From NCBI GenBank assembly GCA_016703945.1, contig JADJBC010000059.1:310001-374000 (forward strand): a DNA stretch of 64,000 bases, in the 5' to 3' direction. The notes below the pieces were generated by a model. It had not been told where the DNA came from. It did no database searches and saw nothing but the letters and a program-made list of their open reading frames with translations. Source of the stretch: Candidatus Aalborgicola danicus. GTDB lineage: Bacteria > Pseudomonadota > Gammaproteobacteria > Burkholderiales > Burkholderiaceae_C. The position numbers and the translations under genes were made by a program. Every line of letters starts with the position of its first letter. The stretch's first letter is position 1. Shown here in pieces: positions 51,549 through 61,845 of this stretch.

Positions 51549-52904
51549 ATGCAAAACCTGCAACAACACATCGCCATCATCGGCGGCGGTATCACGGGCG
51601 TCACCAGTGCCTACACCCTGGCCAAGGCCGGCTACCGCGTCACCCTGATCGAAAAGAACCGCTATGCCGGTATGGAAACGTCGTACGCTAATGGCGGTCA
51701 ATTGTCGGCATCCAACGCCGAGGTCTGGACCCACCCCAGCACCCTCATCAAGGGCCTGAAGTGGATGTTCACCAAGGACGCGCCCTTGCTGATGAACCCC
51801 ACGCCCACCTGGCACAAGCTGAGCTGGATGGCCGAGTTTGTGGCCGCCATTCCCCGTTACCGTGACAACACCATTGCCACCACCCGCCTGGCCATTGCCG
51901 CCCGCCAACATTTGTTCAGTTGGGCCGAGGCCGAGGGCATTGATTTCAATCACGAGCGCAAGGGCATCCTGCACATCTACCGCAACAGGGCAGGTTTTGA
52001 GCATGCCGGTGCGGTATCCAAGCTGCTGGCCGCAGGCGGACTGGAGCGCCGCGCCGTCACACCGGAAGAAATGCGCGCCATAGAGCCCACGCTGCAGGGC
52101 AACTACTACGGCGGCTACTTCACCGAAAGCGACTCTACCGGTGACATCCACAAGTTCACGCATGGCCTGTCGCTGGCCTGCGAGCGCCTGGGCGTGCGCA
52201 CGCTGTATGGCCGCGATGTGGTGCGCACCAGCGCCAACGGCCAGACCGCATTGATCCATATGCGCAACGACCACGGCGGCGACGAAACCCTGGTCTGCGA
52301 CGCGCTGGTGGTTTGCGCCGGCGTGCATGGCCGGGCACTGGCCGCGCAACTGGGCGACCGGCTCAACATTTACCCGGTCAAGGGTTATTCCATCACGGTG
52401 GACCTGGATGACAGCGCCAGCCAGCAGGCCGCGCCCACCGTCAGCCTGCTGGACGACGAGACCAAGCTGGTGACCAGCCGCCTGGGCGCGGACCGCTTCC
52501 GCGTGGCCGGCACGGCGGAGTTCAACGGCATCAACCGCGACATCCGTGCCGAGCGCATCCGCCCGCTGGTGAACTGGGTCAACCAGTGCTTCCCCGGCGT
52601 CAACACCCGTCGCGTCGAGCCCTGGGCCGGTCTGCGGCCCATGCTGCCGAACATGCTGCCGCGCGTCGGGCCGGGCCGCCAGGCCAATGTGTTCTACAAC
52701 ACCGGCCACGGCCACCTGGGCTGGACGCTGTCCGCCATTACAGCCCACCAACTGGCAGGGCATGTGCAAGCGCACTTTGCGCCCAAGGCCAATTCATTCA
52801 CACTACCCAAAACTGGATTAACTATGAACCCCCAAGCTCACATTCGTTCGCTGCCCCCCAAGGGGGCGCATGCCTCCCTAGAGGCGGCTCGTCGGGAGGC
52901 ATGA
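51549..52904 (+). CDS. dadA: DadA-type FAD-dependent D-amino-acid (glycine) dehydrogenase
   Basis: A 451-residue flavoprotein with the FAD motif IAIIGGGITGVTSAYTLAKAGYRVTLIEKN (7-36), ETSYANGGQLSASNAEVWT, VKGYSITVDLDD and the C-terminal VFYNTGHGHLGWTLSAITAHQLA signature of DadA. It oxidises D-amino acids to oxo acids with ammonia. Control by a glycine riboswitch suggests that glycine is a substrate or signal (inference). The family body ends near residue 420. The last 20 or so residues (SLPPKGAHASLEAARREA) are encoded by a copy of the GC-rich repeat family B, an odd translated tail. sdaA starts 2 bases later. Confidence 0.88.
   Translation: MQNLQQHIAIIGGGITGVTSAYTLAKAGYRVTLIEKNRYAGMETSYANGGQLSASNAEVWTHPSTLIKGLKWMFTKDAPLLMNPTPTWHKLSWMAEFVAAIPRYRDNTIATTRLAIAARQHLFSWAEAEGIDFNHERKGILHIYRNRAGFEHAGAVSKLLAAGGLERRAVTPEEMRAIEPTLQGNYYGGYFTESDSTGDIHKFTHGLSLACERLGVRTLYGRDVVRTSANGQTALIHMRNDHGGDETLVCDALVVCAGVHGRALAAQLGDRLNIYPVKGYSITVDLDDSASQQAAPTVSLLDDETKLVTSRLGADRFRVAGTAEFNGINRDIRAERIRPLVNWVNQCFPGVNTRRVEPWAGLRPMLPNMLPRVGPGRQANVFYNTGHGHLGWTLSAITAHQLAGHVQAHFAPKANSFTLPKTGLTMNPQAHIRSLPPKGAHASLEAARREA
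52849..52903. repeat. GC-rich repeat family B at the dadA end
   Basis: CGTTCGCTGCCCCCCAAGGGGGCGC and GCCTCCCTAGAGGCGGCTCGTCGGGAGGC: two hairpins. It is translated as the dadA C-terminus and includes the dadA stop. Confidence 0.7.
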
Positions 52905-52905
52905 G

Positions 52906-54294
<1,389 letters not shown>

Positions 54295-54329
54295 GCTTGC
54301 GAGTTGTTACCCGCGCACCGCACCACAGC

Positions 54330-56450
54330 TTACAAGTTACCGGCCAACAGGCGCCGTACCACGTTATCTTTGAAACTGTGTGCGTCAGCGAGACCCAGAC
54401 GCTCTTGGTAGGCCTGGGGCATATCCTTGCCTTCCCAAAAACTCTTGAATGCCAGTGACAACAATTCGGCCGGGTGCTCACTGGCGTGTTTAAGTTTTTT
54501 CAAAGCCTTGACGATGTGCAGCTCTTCGTGGGTGAGGTCAGTCCCAAACGGAAAATCAGGCAGCAACCCCGCTTCAGCCCACGGACCCAACTTGTCATGC
54601 AACATGCCGGGAAGGTTGTTGCGGTAGCGCTCTGGCACTTCGTAGTGGGCGTCCAGCTTGCCATGTGACTTGGCCTGCTTGACCAACTCCTCCTGAAAGC
54701 GTGAATCGGCTACCGCTATCAGCCGCTTGATGACTTCCCCGTCTGGCTGCCCGCGTAATTCGGCCACGCCGTATTCGGTGACGATGGTGTCGCGCAAGTG
54801 GCGGGGAATCGTGACGTGGCCGTAGTTCCACACAATGCTGCTCTTGAGCCCCGCCTTGTTGTCATGGGTTGCGCGCAGCATCATGATCAGGCGCGCGTCG
54901 GGCAGTGCGTGTGACATCGCCACAAAGTTGTACTGCCCCCCAACGCCACTGACCACCTGGCCCGACTCCAGTGCATCGCTGGCGGCGGCGCCCAGCAGGG
55001 TCACGATCATCGTCGTGTTCATGAAGCGGGCCTTGCGCCGTTGGGCCCGCTTGAGATCCTCCTGGCCATACAGCTGATTGATAAAGTCGATTCGTGTCAT
55101 GTCGACCTTGGCGAGTTCGTGTTCCGGCATGGTGCGCAGTCGCTCGTAGAAGTCGCGCGGTCCGAGGAAAAAACCACCGGTCATGGTGATACCGCCCAAG
55201 AGGCGTGTGCCCAGCATGTGTTGGCATACCGCGTCGAACGCCTGGTCTTCGTGCAGGTTCGCGCTGCATCGCTGCTCCTCCAGCACCAGCTCCTCGCCGT
55301 CCAGGCGGACGTCGGGCCGCAACACGCCAAAACGTTGGAGGTAGGCCAGATCTTCCGGCCCAATGGGCGAGCGCACGCGACCCGAGTCCAGCAGCGCGCG
55401 CAGGGTTTGCGGCGTCACACTGGCATCGGCGATGGTGCCGCGGTTGAGCAACTGCTGCAAGACCACGTCCCCAAACACTTCACGGCGAATAATGCCGGCC
55501 TCGATCAGCTTGAGAAAGCCATTGACAAACATTTCCGAGCAACCATACAAGCCTTGCTCAAAGCGGCCAAGGTCCCGCCCGGCCAGTCCATCGGGGCATA
55601 TTGATTCGAGAATGCGCCGGTATTCCGCGCTGTGCCGGTCACGCACGATCAGCGCCTGACCAATGGCGTCGCCCAGCGATCCGATGCCAATTTGCAGCGT
55701 GCCACCGTCGGCAACCAGACTGGAAGCGTGTATGCCAATGGCATAGTCGGTCAGGCTGACTTTGTTGTTGGGAGGCGCAAACACCGCATGGGTACCTGCA
55801 GGATCGTTGACCAGAACATCAAAGAAGTCCGGTCCCACTTCCGCCGTGTTGGGCATGAAGGGCATCTGGTGGTTGATGACCCCAATAGCGGTGATCTTCT
55901 TGCCAGAAGCCCTGAACTTGTCCATAACCTCCATCACAACGTCCGGGTTGCTGGACAGGCTCAGACGCAAGTTGTCCGCGTCGTCCTTGCTCGCGATGGC
56001 CTGGGCCATGACGTTCATACCCTGGGCTTCCATGTCCCGCGCGATGTGGGTGTAATTGGTCGACATGTAGTTTTGCTGTGCCACGTCATTGCCCAGGTAG
56101 TCGCCGGTCTTCATGAAAACCTCACAGATTTCGATGTTGGGCGGCAGGCCGTCACCGCGCAGGTCTTTGACGTACTCCAGGTCCGGGTAGTCTGCAAACA
56201 CCCGCTCCACCAAAGGGGCCAGGAAATTGCGCTCCAGTTCACTCTTGCCGGTGGGTTTTTCAAGGGACAGCGCCGTGATGATCTTGAGCCGCCGCGCCGG
56301 GTTGGCCTTGATCCGGTGGTACAACGCATTGACAAAAGGATTGGGCTTGCCAACCCCCAGGGGAATCCCAAGCACGATGTCACCGTCCGTGGTGTCCAGC
56401 ACATAGTCGACGGCCGCGTCGATGGAATCCATCAGCAATGGGTTAGGCAT
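54330..56450 (-). CDS. Acetyl-CoA hydrolase/transferase family protein
   Basis: A 706-residue CoA transferase-fold enzyme: IVLGIPLGVGKPNPFVNALYHRI, AIGIHASSLVADGGTLQIGIGSLGDAIGQAL, GLYGCSEMFVNGFLKLIEAGI and the C-terminal SGVGGQYNFVAMSHALPDARLIMML with the AcetylCoA hydrolase C-domain and VTEYGVAELRG. It acts on acetyl-CoA or related short acyl-CoAs (hydrolysis or transfer). It is a single gene, larger than typical members (about 500 residues) because both halves carry inserts. No operon partner. Confidence 0.9.
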   Translation of the reverse strand: MPNPLLMDSIDAAVDYVLDTTDGDIVLGIPLGVGKPNPFVNALYHRIKANPARRLKIITALSLEKPTGKSELERNFLAPLVERVFADYPDLEYVKDLRGDGLPPNIEICEVFMKTGDYLGNDVAQQNYMSTNYTHIARDMEAQGMNVMAQAIASKDDADNLRLSLSSNPDVVMEVMDKFRASGKKITAIGVINHQMPFMPNTAEVGPDFFDVLVNDPAGTHAVFAPPNNKVSLTDYAIGIHASSLVADGGTLQIGIGSLGDAIGQALIVRDRHSAEYRRILESICPDGLAGRDLGRFEQGLYGCSEMFVNGFLKLIEAGIIRREVFGDVVLQQLLNRGTIADASVTPQTLRALLDSGRVRSPIGPEDLAYLQRFGVLRPDVRLDGEELVLEEQRCSANLHEDQAFDAVCQHMLGTRLLGGITMTGGFFLGPRDFYERLRTMPEHELAKVDMTRIDFINQLYGQEDLKRAQRRKARFMNTTMIVTLLGAAASDALESGQVVSGVGGQYNFVAMSHALPDARLIMMLRATHDNKAGLKSSIVWNYGHVTIPRHLRDTIVTEYGVAELRGQPDGEVIKRLIAVADSRFQEELVKQAKSHGKLDAHYEVPERYRNNLPGMLHDKLGPWAEAGLLPDFPFGTDLTHEELHIVKALKKLKHASEHPAELLSLAFKSFWEGKDMPQAYQERLGLADAHSFKDNVVRRLLAGNL

Positions 56451-56604
56451 AGTGTCTCCAATTGAAGTTCTTGTGGTTGTTCACACGGCGCTACTTTAGG
56501 ATGCCCCTGGCACAATATTCTTGCCATGGATCAAATTTTTGAAGTGTTAGGGTTTGCTCCCGGATCTATTGAATCAAGTGGCACCCGGCACGATCAGATG
56601 CTGT

Positions 56605-57969
56605 ATGTCCAGTGGTCCGTTTAAACTCGGGCAGCCCTTAGCCCAGCACACCGTGACCGTTTCAAGCCCCCTTACCCACCAACCGTTGGCCGAACGCCTG
56701 AGACCCCGACATCTGAGCGAACTGGTGGGGCAACAGCACTTGCTGGGCGAAGGTATGGCCCTGCGACTGGCCTTTGATTCGGGCCAACCCCATAGCTGCA
56801 TTTTGTGGGGCCCTCCGGGCGTGGGCAAGACCACCATTGCGCGCCTCATGGCCCATGCCTTTGAGGCCCAGTTCATTTCCATCAGCGCGGTGCTGGGCGG
56901 GGTCAAGGACATCCGTGAAGCGGTAGAACAGGCCCAGGTGTCGCTGGCGCAGGGGCGGCGTACTATCGTTTTTGTGGACGAGGTGCACCGTTTCAACAAG
57001 AGCCAGCAGGATGCCTTTCTGGCCCATGTCGAGAGTGGTCTGTTTACCTTTATTGGCGCCACCACCGAAAATCCATCGTTTGAGGTCAATGCGGCGCTGC
57101 TGTCACGCGCGGCAGTTTATGTGTTGCAGCCGCTGACGGACCAGGACCTTAAGCAAATAGTGGCCTCAGCCCTCGTGGAATGTTCGCTACCTGCTATTGA
57201 AGATATAGCAGTTGATCGGCTGGTCGCCTACGCCGACGGTGACGCCCGGCGCATGCTCAACACCCTGGAAACCCTGGCGGTGGCAGCCCATCAGGAGCAT
57301 CTGCAGCACATCACCGACGTCTGGCTGGTCAAGGTACTCGGTGAACGCATGCGCCGTTATGACAAGGGTGGAGACCAGTTTTATGACTCCATCAGCGCCT
57401 TGCACAAGTCGGTGCGCGGCTCGGACCCCGACGCCGCCTTGTACTGGCTGGTGCGCATGCTCGATGGTGGTGCCGACCCGCGCTACCTGGCGCGGCGTTT
57501 GCTGCGCATGGCCAGCGAAGACATTGGTCTGGCAGACCCCCGCGCATTGCGGCTGGCATTGGATGCAGCAGAAGTGTATGAACGTATGGGCAGCCCAGAG
57601 GGTGAACTGGCACTGGCGCAGTGCGCCATCTATTTGGCGGTGGCACCCAAATCCAATGCAGTCTACAAAGCCTTCAACGAGGCCCGGGCGCTGGTGAAGA
57701 AAGATGGCACCCGTCCGGTCCCAATGCACTTGCGCAACGCTCCGACGCAGTTGATGAAGTCACTGGACTATGGCAAAGGTTATCGCTACGCACACGATGA
57801 AGACGGTGGTTTTGCGGCCGGGGAACGCTACCTGCCGGATGGTCTTGCCGCCCCACACTTCTACCGCCCCGTGGAGCGCGGGTTGGAGATCCGCATTGCC
57901 GAAAAAATGCGGCAACTCAAAACCCGCAATACGACGCATGGCGACAACCGCGCGCCGGACACGGTGTGA
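56605..57969 (+). CDS. rarA: Replication-associated recombination protein A (RarA/MgsA)
   Basis: A 454-residue clamp-loader-like AAA+ ATPase acting at stalled forks. LAERLRPRHLSELVGQQHLLG, Walker A WGPPGVGKTT, Walker B VFVDEVHRFNKSQQDAF, sensor 1 FIGATTENPSFEVN and GGADPRYLARRLLRMASEDIG are all present, and the helical C-terminal domain has GSPEGELALAQCAIYLA. The start at ATG 56605 is my choice by family length. A reverse-oriented repeat-family-A copy (57162-57210) is translated as ALVECSLPAIEDIAVD. Confidence 0.95.
   Translation: MSSGPFKLGQPLAQHTVTVSSPLTHQPLAERLRPRHLSELVGQQHLLGEGMALRLAFDSGQPHSCILWGPPGVGKTTIARLMAHAFEAQFISISAVLGGVKDIREAVEQAQVSLAQGRRTIVFVDEVHRFNKSQQDAFLAHVESGLFTFIGATTENPSFEVNAALLSRAAVYVLQPLTDQDLKQIVASALVECSLPAIEDIAVDRLVAYADGDARRMLNTLETLAVAAHQEHLQHITDVWLVKVLGERMRRYDKGGDQFYDSISALHKSVRGSDPDAALYWLVRMLDGGADPRYLARRLLRMASEDIGLADPRALRLALDAAEVYERMGSPEGELALAQCAIYLAVAPKSNAVYKAFNEARALVKKDGTRPVPMHLRNAPTQLMKSLDYGKGYRYAHDEDGGFAAGERYLPDGLAAPHFYRPVERGLEIRIAEKMRQLKTRNTTHGDNRAPDTV
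57162..57210 (-). repeat. Dispersed repeat family A, copy inside rarA
   Basis: Minus strand CAACTGCTATATCTTCAATAGC, spacer AGGTAGCGAACATTC, then CACGAGGGCTGAGGCC. In frame within the sensor-2/lid region of RarA. Confidence 0.78.
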
Positions 57970-58256
57970 CTTTGTGCTTGAGTTTGAGGGGCGTTGCAAG
58001 GTGGCAGTATTAGCCAGACTAACCCCCACGAGATTCCACTGATGCAGCGCTTTAGCTAGGGGTAAACCCAAGTGCAGCAGGCGCTGTCAGAAGCCTGCCC
58101 TTGGCTACAATCCGTTGCACTTGTGGGTCGTCTCATTACCCCTGGCAGGCTTATTGCTAAGGACCACCTACTGCCCACAATGCCGCACCGCTCGTCATCA
58201 AGTCGCTGAACCGGGAATTGGTGGTTTCAGCGCTGGCCAACAATCGGAGAACCTCT

Positions 58257-59186
58257 ATGGATATTTTGTTACAGCAGATCATCAACGGTCTGGTGTTGGG
58301 CAGCATGTATGCACTCATTGCGCTGGGCTACACGATGGTGTACGGCATCATTAACCTGATCAATTTTGCCCACGGCGAGGTGATGATGGTAGGGGCCCTG
58401 ACCAGTTGGACCATCATCGGATTGATGCAAGAGTCCATGCCGGGCACTCCAGGTTACATCATTCTTGTTATTGCCCTGGTCATTGCGTGTGTGGTTGCGG
58501 CTGCACTGAATTTCACAATTGAAAAGGTAGCCTACCGCCCTTTGCGCAACAGTCCCAAATTGGCACCGCTGATTACCGCCATCGGCATGTCGATCCTGTT
58601 GCAGACGTTGGCCATGATTATCTGGAAGCCGAACTACAAGTCCTACCCCACCCTGCTCTCCAACACACCGATTGAGATTGGAGGCGCCGTGATATCCCCG
58701 ACCCAGGTCATGATCCTCGGATTCACCGCAGTGTCATTGGCCGTGTTGATGTGGCTGGTGAATTACACCAAATTAGGGCGTGCCATGCGTGCTACCGCCG
58801 AGAACCCACGGGTTGCCGGCTTGATGGGCGTAAAGCCGGATGTGGTGATTTCCGCCACCTTCATCATTGGCGCCGTGTTGGCAGCCATTGCCGGTGTGAT
58901 GTATGCGTCCAACTACGGGACTGCACAACACGCCATGGGCTTTTTGCCGGGCTTGAAGGCATTTACTGCCGCCGTGTTTGGCGGCATTGGCAACCTGGCG
59001 GGTGCCGTGGTGGGGGCCATTCTTTTGGGGCTCATCGAGTCCATCGGGGCCGGCTACATCGGTGCCTTGACCGGTGGCGTATTGGGCAGCCACTACTCCG
59101 ACATCTTTGCCTTTATCGTTCTGATCATTGTGTTGACACTGCGCCCTTCCGGTCTGCTGGGTGAGCGTGTGGCTGACCGCGCCTGA
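58257..59186 (+). CDS. livH: Branched-chain amino acid ABC transporter permease LivH
   Basis: A 309-residue permease starting MDILLQQIINGLVLGSMYALIALGYTMVYGIINLINFAHGEVMM, with eight or so TM segments and the conserved GRAMRATAENPRVAGLMGVKPDVVI loop. First of livHMGF. The ATG 58257 follows GGAGAACCTCT. The 287 bases upstream (57970-58256) contain a TACAAT box at 58106-58111 and no gene; no binding-protein gene (livJ/K) is in the window. Confidence 0.95.
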   Translation: MDILLQQIINGLVLGSMYALIALGYTMVYGIINLINFAHGEVMMVGALTSWTIIGLMQESMPGTPGYIILVIALVIACVVAAALNFTIEKVAYRPLRNSPKLAPLITAIGMSILLQTLAMIIWKPNYKSYPTLLSNTPIEIGGAVISPTQVMILGFTAVSLAVLMWLVNYTKLGRAMRATAENPRVAGLMGVKPDVVISATFIIGAVLAAIAGVMYASNYGTAQHAMGFLPGLKAFTAAVFGGIGNLAGAVVGAILLGLIESIGAGYIGALTGGVLGSHYSDIFAFIVLIIVLTLRPSGLLGERVADRA

Positions 59187-59199
59187 GGAGTAGACACAC

Positions 59200-60282
59200 A
59201 TGAAAAATCAAAAAATCGTTGTATTCCTGGCCGCTGCGCTGGGCCTGCTGATATTGCCCATCCTGCTCCAGTCTTTTGGCAACGCATGGGTTCGAATCGC
59301 CGATATGGCACTGTTGTTTGTGCTGCTGTCGCTGGGGCTCAACATCGTTGTGGGTTACGCCGGTCTGCTGGACCTGGGCTATGTGGCGTTCTTCGCAATT
59401 GGCGCCTATATGTTCGGTCTGATGGCTTCACCCCATCTGACCGACACATTCCCGTTGTTTGCACAAATGTTCCCTGACGGCTTGCACACTTCGTTGTGGC
59501 TGGTGTTGCCGCTGAGTGCGGGCATCGCCGGACTGTTTGGTGTGCTGTTGGGCGCGCCAACCCTGCGTCTGCGGGGCGACTACCTGGCCATCGTTACGCT
59601 GGGATTTGGCGAAATCATTCGCGTGTTCCTGAATAACCTGGATCACCCTGTCAACATTACCAATGGTCCAAAAGGTATCAGCCAAATTGACGGCATGAGT
59701 TTCCTGGGTCTTGACTTTGCCAAGAAGCTGACCATTGGCGGCTTTGAATTTGCATCGGTGACTCTGTACTACTACCTGTTTCTGTCCTTGGTTGTGGTCA
59801 GTGTCGTGATCTGCCATCGACTGGAGCTTTCCCGTGTGGGCCGTGCTTGGATGGCCATTCGCGAGGACGAGATCGCAGCCAAGGCCATGGGCATTAACAC
59901 CCGCAATCTGAAGTTGCTGGCTTTCGGTATGGGCGCTACCTTTGGAGGTGTTTCGGGCGCCATGTTTGCCGCCTTTCAGGGCTTTATCTCTCCCGAGTCA
60001 TTCAGCCTGATGGAATCCGTGATGATCGTCGCCATGGTTGTTCTGGGTGGCGTGGGGCATCTGCCTGGCGTCATCCTTGGGGCCGTTTTGCTGTCGGCTC
60101 TCCCGGAAGTGTTGCGCTATGTGGCTGGCCCCTTGCAGGACCTGACGGGCGGTCGTCTGGACGCGTCGATTTTGCGCCAGTTGTTGATTGCATTGGCCAT
60201 GATCAGCGTCATGCTATTGCGTCCGCGTGGCCTGTGGCCATCGCCCGAACACGGCAAGTCTCTGCAGAACGTGAAGAGCTGA
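59200..60282 (+). CDS. livM: Branched-chain amino acid ABC transporter permease LivM
   Basis: A 360-residue permease: NIVVGYAGLLDLGYVAFFAIGAYMFG, LRLRGDYLAIVTLGFGEIIRVFLNNLD, GRAWMAIREDEIAAKAMGINTRNLKLLAF and GGVGHLPGVILGAVLLSALPEVLR are LivM signatures. Starts 13 bases after livH with GAGGAG upstream. Pairs with LivH. Confidence 0.95.
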   Translation: MKNQKIVVFLAAALGLLILPILLQSFGNAWVRIADMALLFVLLSLGLNIVVGYAGLLDLGYVAFFAIGAYMFGLMASPHLTDTFPLFAQMFPDGLHTSLWLVLPLSAGIAGLFGVLLGAPTLRLRGDYLAIVTLGFGEIIRVFLNNLDHPVNITNGPKGISQIDGMSFLGLDFAKKLTIGGFEFASVTLYYYLFLSLVVVSVVICHRLELSRVGRAWMAIREDEIAAKAMGINTRNLKLLAFGMGATFGGVSGAMFAAFQGFISPESFSLMESVMIVAMVVLGGVGHLPGVILGAVLLSALPEVLRYVAGPLQDLTGGRLDASILRQLLIALAMISVMLLRPRGLWPSPEHGKSLQNVKS

Positions 60283-60293
60283 TCGGAATCAAC

Positions 60294-61064
60294 ATGACAG
60301 ACACTGTACTCAACGTCTCCGGCGTCTCCAAACGATTTGGGGGCCTGCAAGCCCTCAGCGACGTCGGCATCAGCATCAAGCGCGGGCAAGTTTACGGCCT
60401 GATTGGCCCCAACGGTGCCGGCAAGACTACTTTCTTCAATGTGCTGACCGGCCTGTACACGCCGGACAGTGGCAGCTTCGAGCTGGCCGGCAAAGCCTAC
60501 CAGCCTACAGCCGTGCACACCGTGGCAAAGGCCGGTATTGCCCGCACCTTCCAGAACATTCGCCTGTTTGCCGAAATGACGGCGCTCGAAAACGTCATGG
60601 TCGGGCGTCACATCCGTACCCATTCCGGCCTGATTGGCGCCGTCTTCAGGACTGCCAGCTTCAAGGCTGAAGAGGCGGCCATCGCAGGCCGTGCACAGGA
60701 ACTGCTGGACTACGTCGGCATTGGCAAGTTTGCCGACTACAAAGCCCGCACTTTGAGCTACGGTGACCAGCGCCGCCTGGAAATTGCCCGCGCCCTGGCC
60801 ACCGATCCACAACTGATTGCACTGGACGAACCAGCCGCTGGCATGAACGCCACCGAAAAGGTGATGCTGCGCGAACTGATTGACCGCATTCGCAACGACA
60901 ACCGCACTATTTTGCTGATTGAACACGACGTCAAACTGGTCATGGGTTTGTGTGACCGCGTCACGGTGCTGGATTACGGCAAACAAATTGCTGAAGGCAC
61001 ACCAGCCGACGTGCAGAAAAATGACAAAGTGATTGAAGCGTATCTGGGCACCAGCGGCCACTAG
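60294..61064 (+). CDS. livG: Branched-chain amino acid ABC transporter ATPase LivG
   Basis: A 256-residue ATPase: SKRFGGLQALSDVGISIKRGQVYGLIGPNGAGKTTFFNVLTG (Walker A), ARTFQNIRLFAEMTALENVMVGRH, the signature LSYGDQRRLEIARALATDPQLIALDEPAAGMNATE, and EHDVKLVMGLCDRVTVLDYGKQIAEG. The ATG at 60294 is 11 bases after livM. Length is usual for LivG. Confidence 0.96.
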   Translation: MTDTVLNVSGVSKRFGGLQALSDVGISIKRGQVYGLIGPNGAGKTTFFNVLTGLYTPDSGSFELAGKAYQPTAVHTVAKAGIARTFQNIRLFAEMTALENVMVGRHIRTHSGLIGAVFRTASFKAEEAAIAGRAQELLDYVGIGKFADYKARTLSYGDQRRLEIARALATDPQLIALDEPAAGMNATEKVMLRELIDRIRNDNRTILLIEHDVKLVMGLCDRVTVLDYGKQIAEGTPADVQKNDKVIEAYLGTSGH

Positions 61065-61086
61065 GCGGCTTCAGGAGAACATAACA

Positions 61087-61806
61087 ATGACAAAACAGAC
61101 TTTGCTCAAGGTAACGGGCTTGAAGGTTTCCTATGGCGGGATCCAGGCCGTCAAGGGCGTCGATTTTGAAGTGCGTGAGGGGGAACTGGTGTCCCTGATA
61201 GGCTCAAACGGGGCCGGCAAAACCACGACTATGAAGGCGATCACCGGCACGCTACCCATCAACGCCGGTGACATTGAATACCTGGGCAAGAGCATTCGTG
61301 GCCAGGGCCCGTGGGATCTGGTCAAGCAGGGCCTGGCTATGGTGCCGGAAGGTCGCGGGGTCTTCACCCGCATGACCATCATCGAAAATCTGCAAATGGG
61401 TGCCTACATCCGTGATGACAAAGACGGCATTGCGGCAGACATGGAAAAGATGTTCGTAATTTTTCCGCGCCTGCGTGAACGCAAGGACCAATTGGCTGGC
61501 ACGATGTCGGGCGGCGAGCAACAGATGCTCGCCATGGGGCGCGCATTGATGAGCCGTCCCAAAGTGTTGCTGCTGGATGAACCGTCCATGGGTCTTTCGC
61601 CCATCATGGTGGACAAGATCTTTGAAGTGGTGAAAGACGTCTACGCGCAGGGCGTAACGGTCTTGCTGGTTGAGCAAAACGCCAGTCGCGCCCTGGCCAT
61701 CGCCAACCGCGGTTACGTCATGGAGTCCGGCATTGTCACCATGACGGGAGACGCCGCAGAGATGTTGACTGACCCAAGGGTCCGTGCGGCCTATCTGGGC
61801 GAATAG
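61087..61806 (+). CDS. livF: Branched-chain amino acid ABC transporter ATPase LivF
   Basis: A 239-residue ATPase: LKVSYGGIQAVKGVDFEVREGELVSLIGSNGAGKTTTMKAITG (Walker A), GLAMVPEGRGVFTRMTIIENLQMGAY, TMSGGEQQMLAMGRALMSRPKVLLLDEPSMGLSP and EQNASRALAIANRGYVMESG. Starts at ATG 61087 after AGGAGAACATAAC. Completes livHMGF. Confidence 0.96.
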   Translation: MTKQTLLKVTGLKVSYGGIQAVKGVDFEVREGELVSLIGSNGAGKTTTMKAITGTLPINAGDIEYLGKSIRGQGPWDLVKQGLAMVPEGRGVFTRMTIIENLQMGAYIRDDKDGIAADMEKMFVIFPRLRERKDQLAGTMSGGEQQMLAMGRALMSRPKVLLLDEPSMGLSPIMVDKIFEVVKDVYAQGVTVLLVEQNASRALAIANRGYVMESGIVTMTGDAAEMLTDPRVRAAYLGE

Positions 61807-61845
61807 AACCTCACTCGGCCCGCATATTGGGCCAGCGGTTTCCGG

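Noticed and set aside
56526..56624. Possible 32-codon leader peptide (MDQIFEVLGFAPGSIESSG) before rarA
   Set aside because: No ribosome site before its ATG, overlaps the likely rarA start in another frame, and no homologous leader is known to me.
58077..58098. GCAGGC/GCCTGC hairpin between rarA and livH as a terminator
   Set aside because: Six-base arms and no T tract; could be a chance palindrome in GC-rich DNA.
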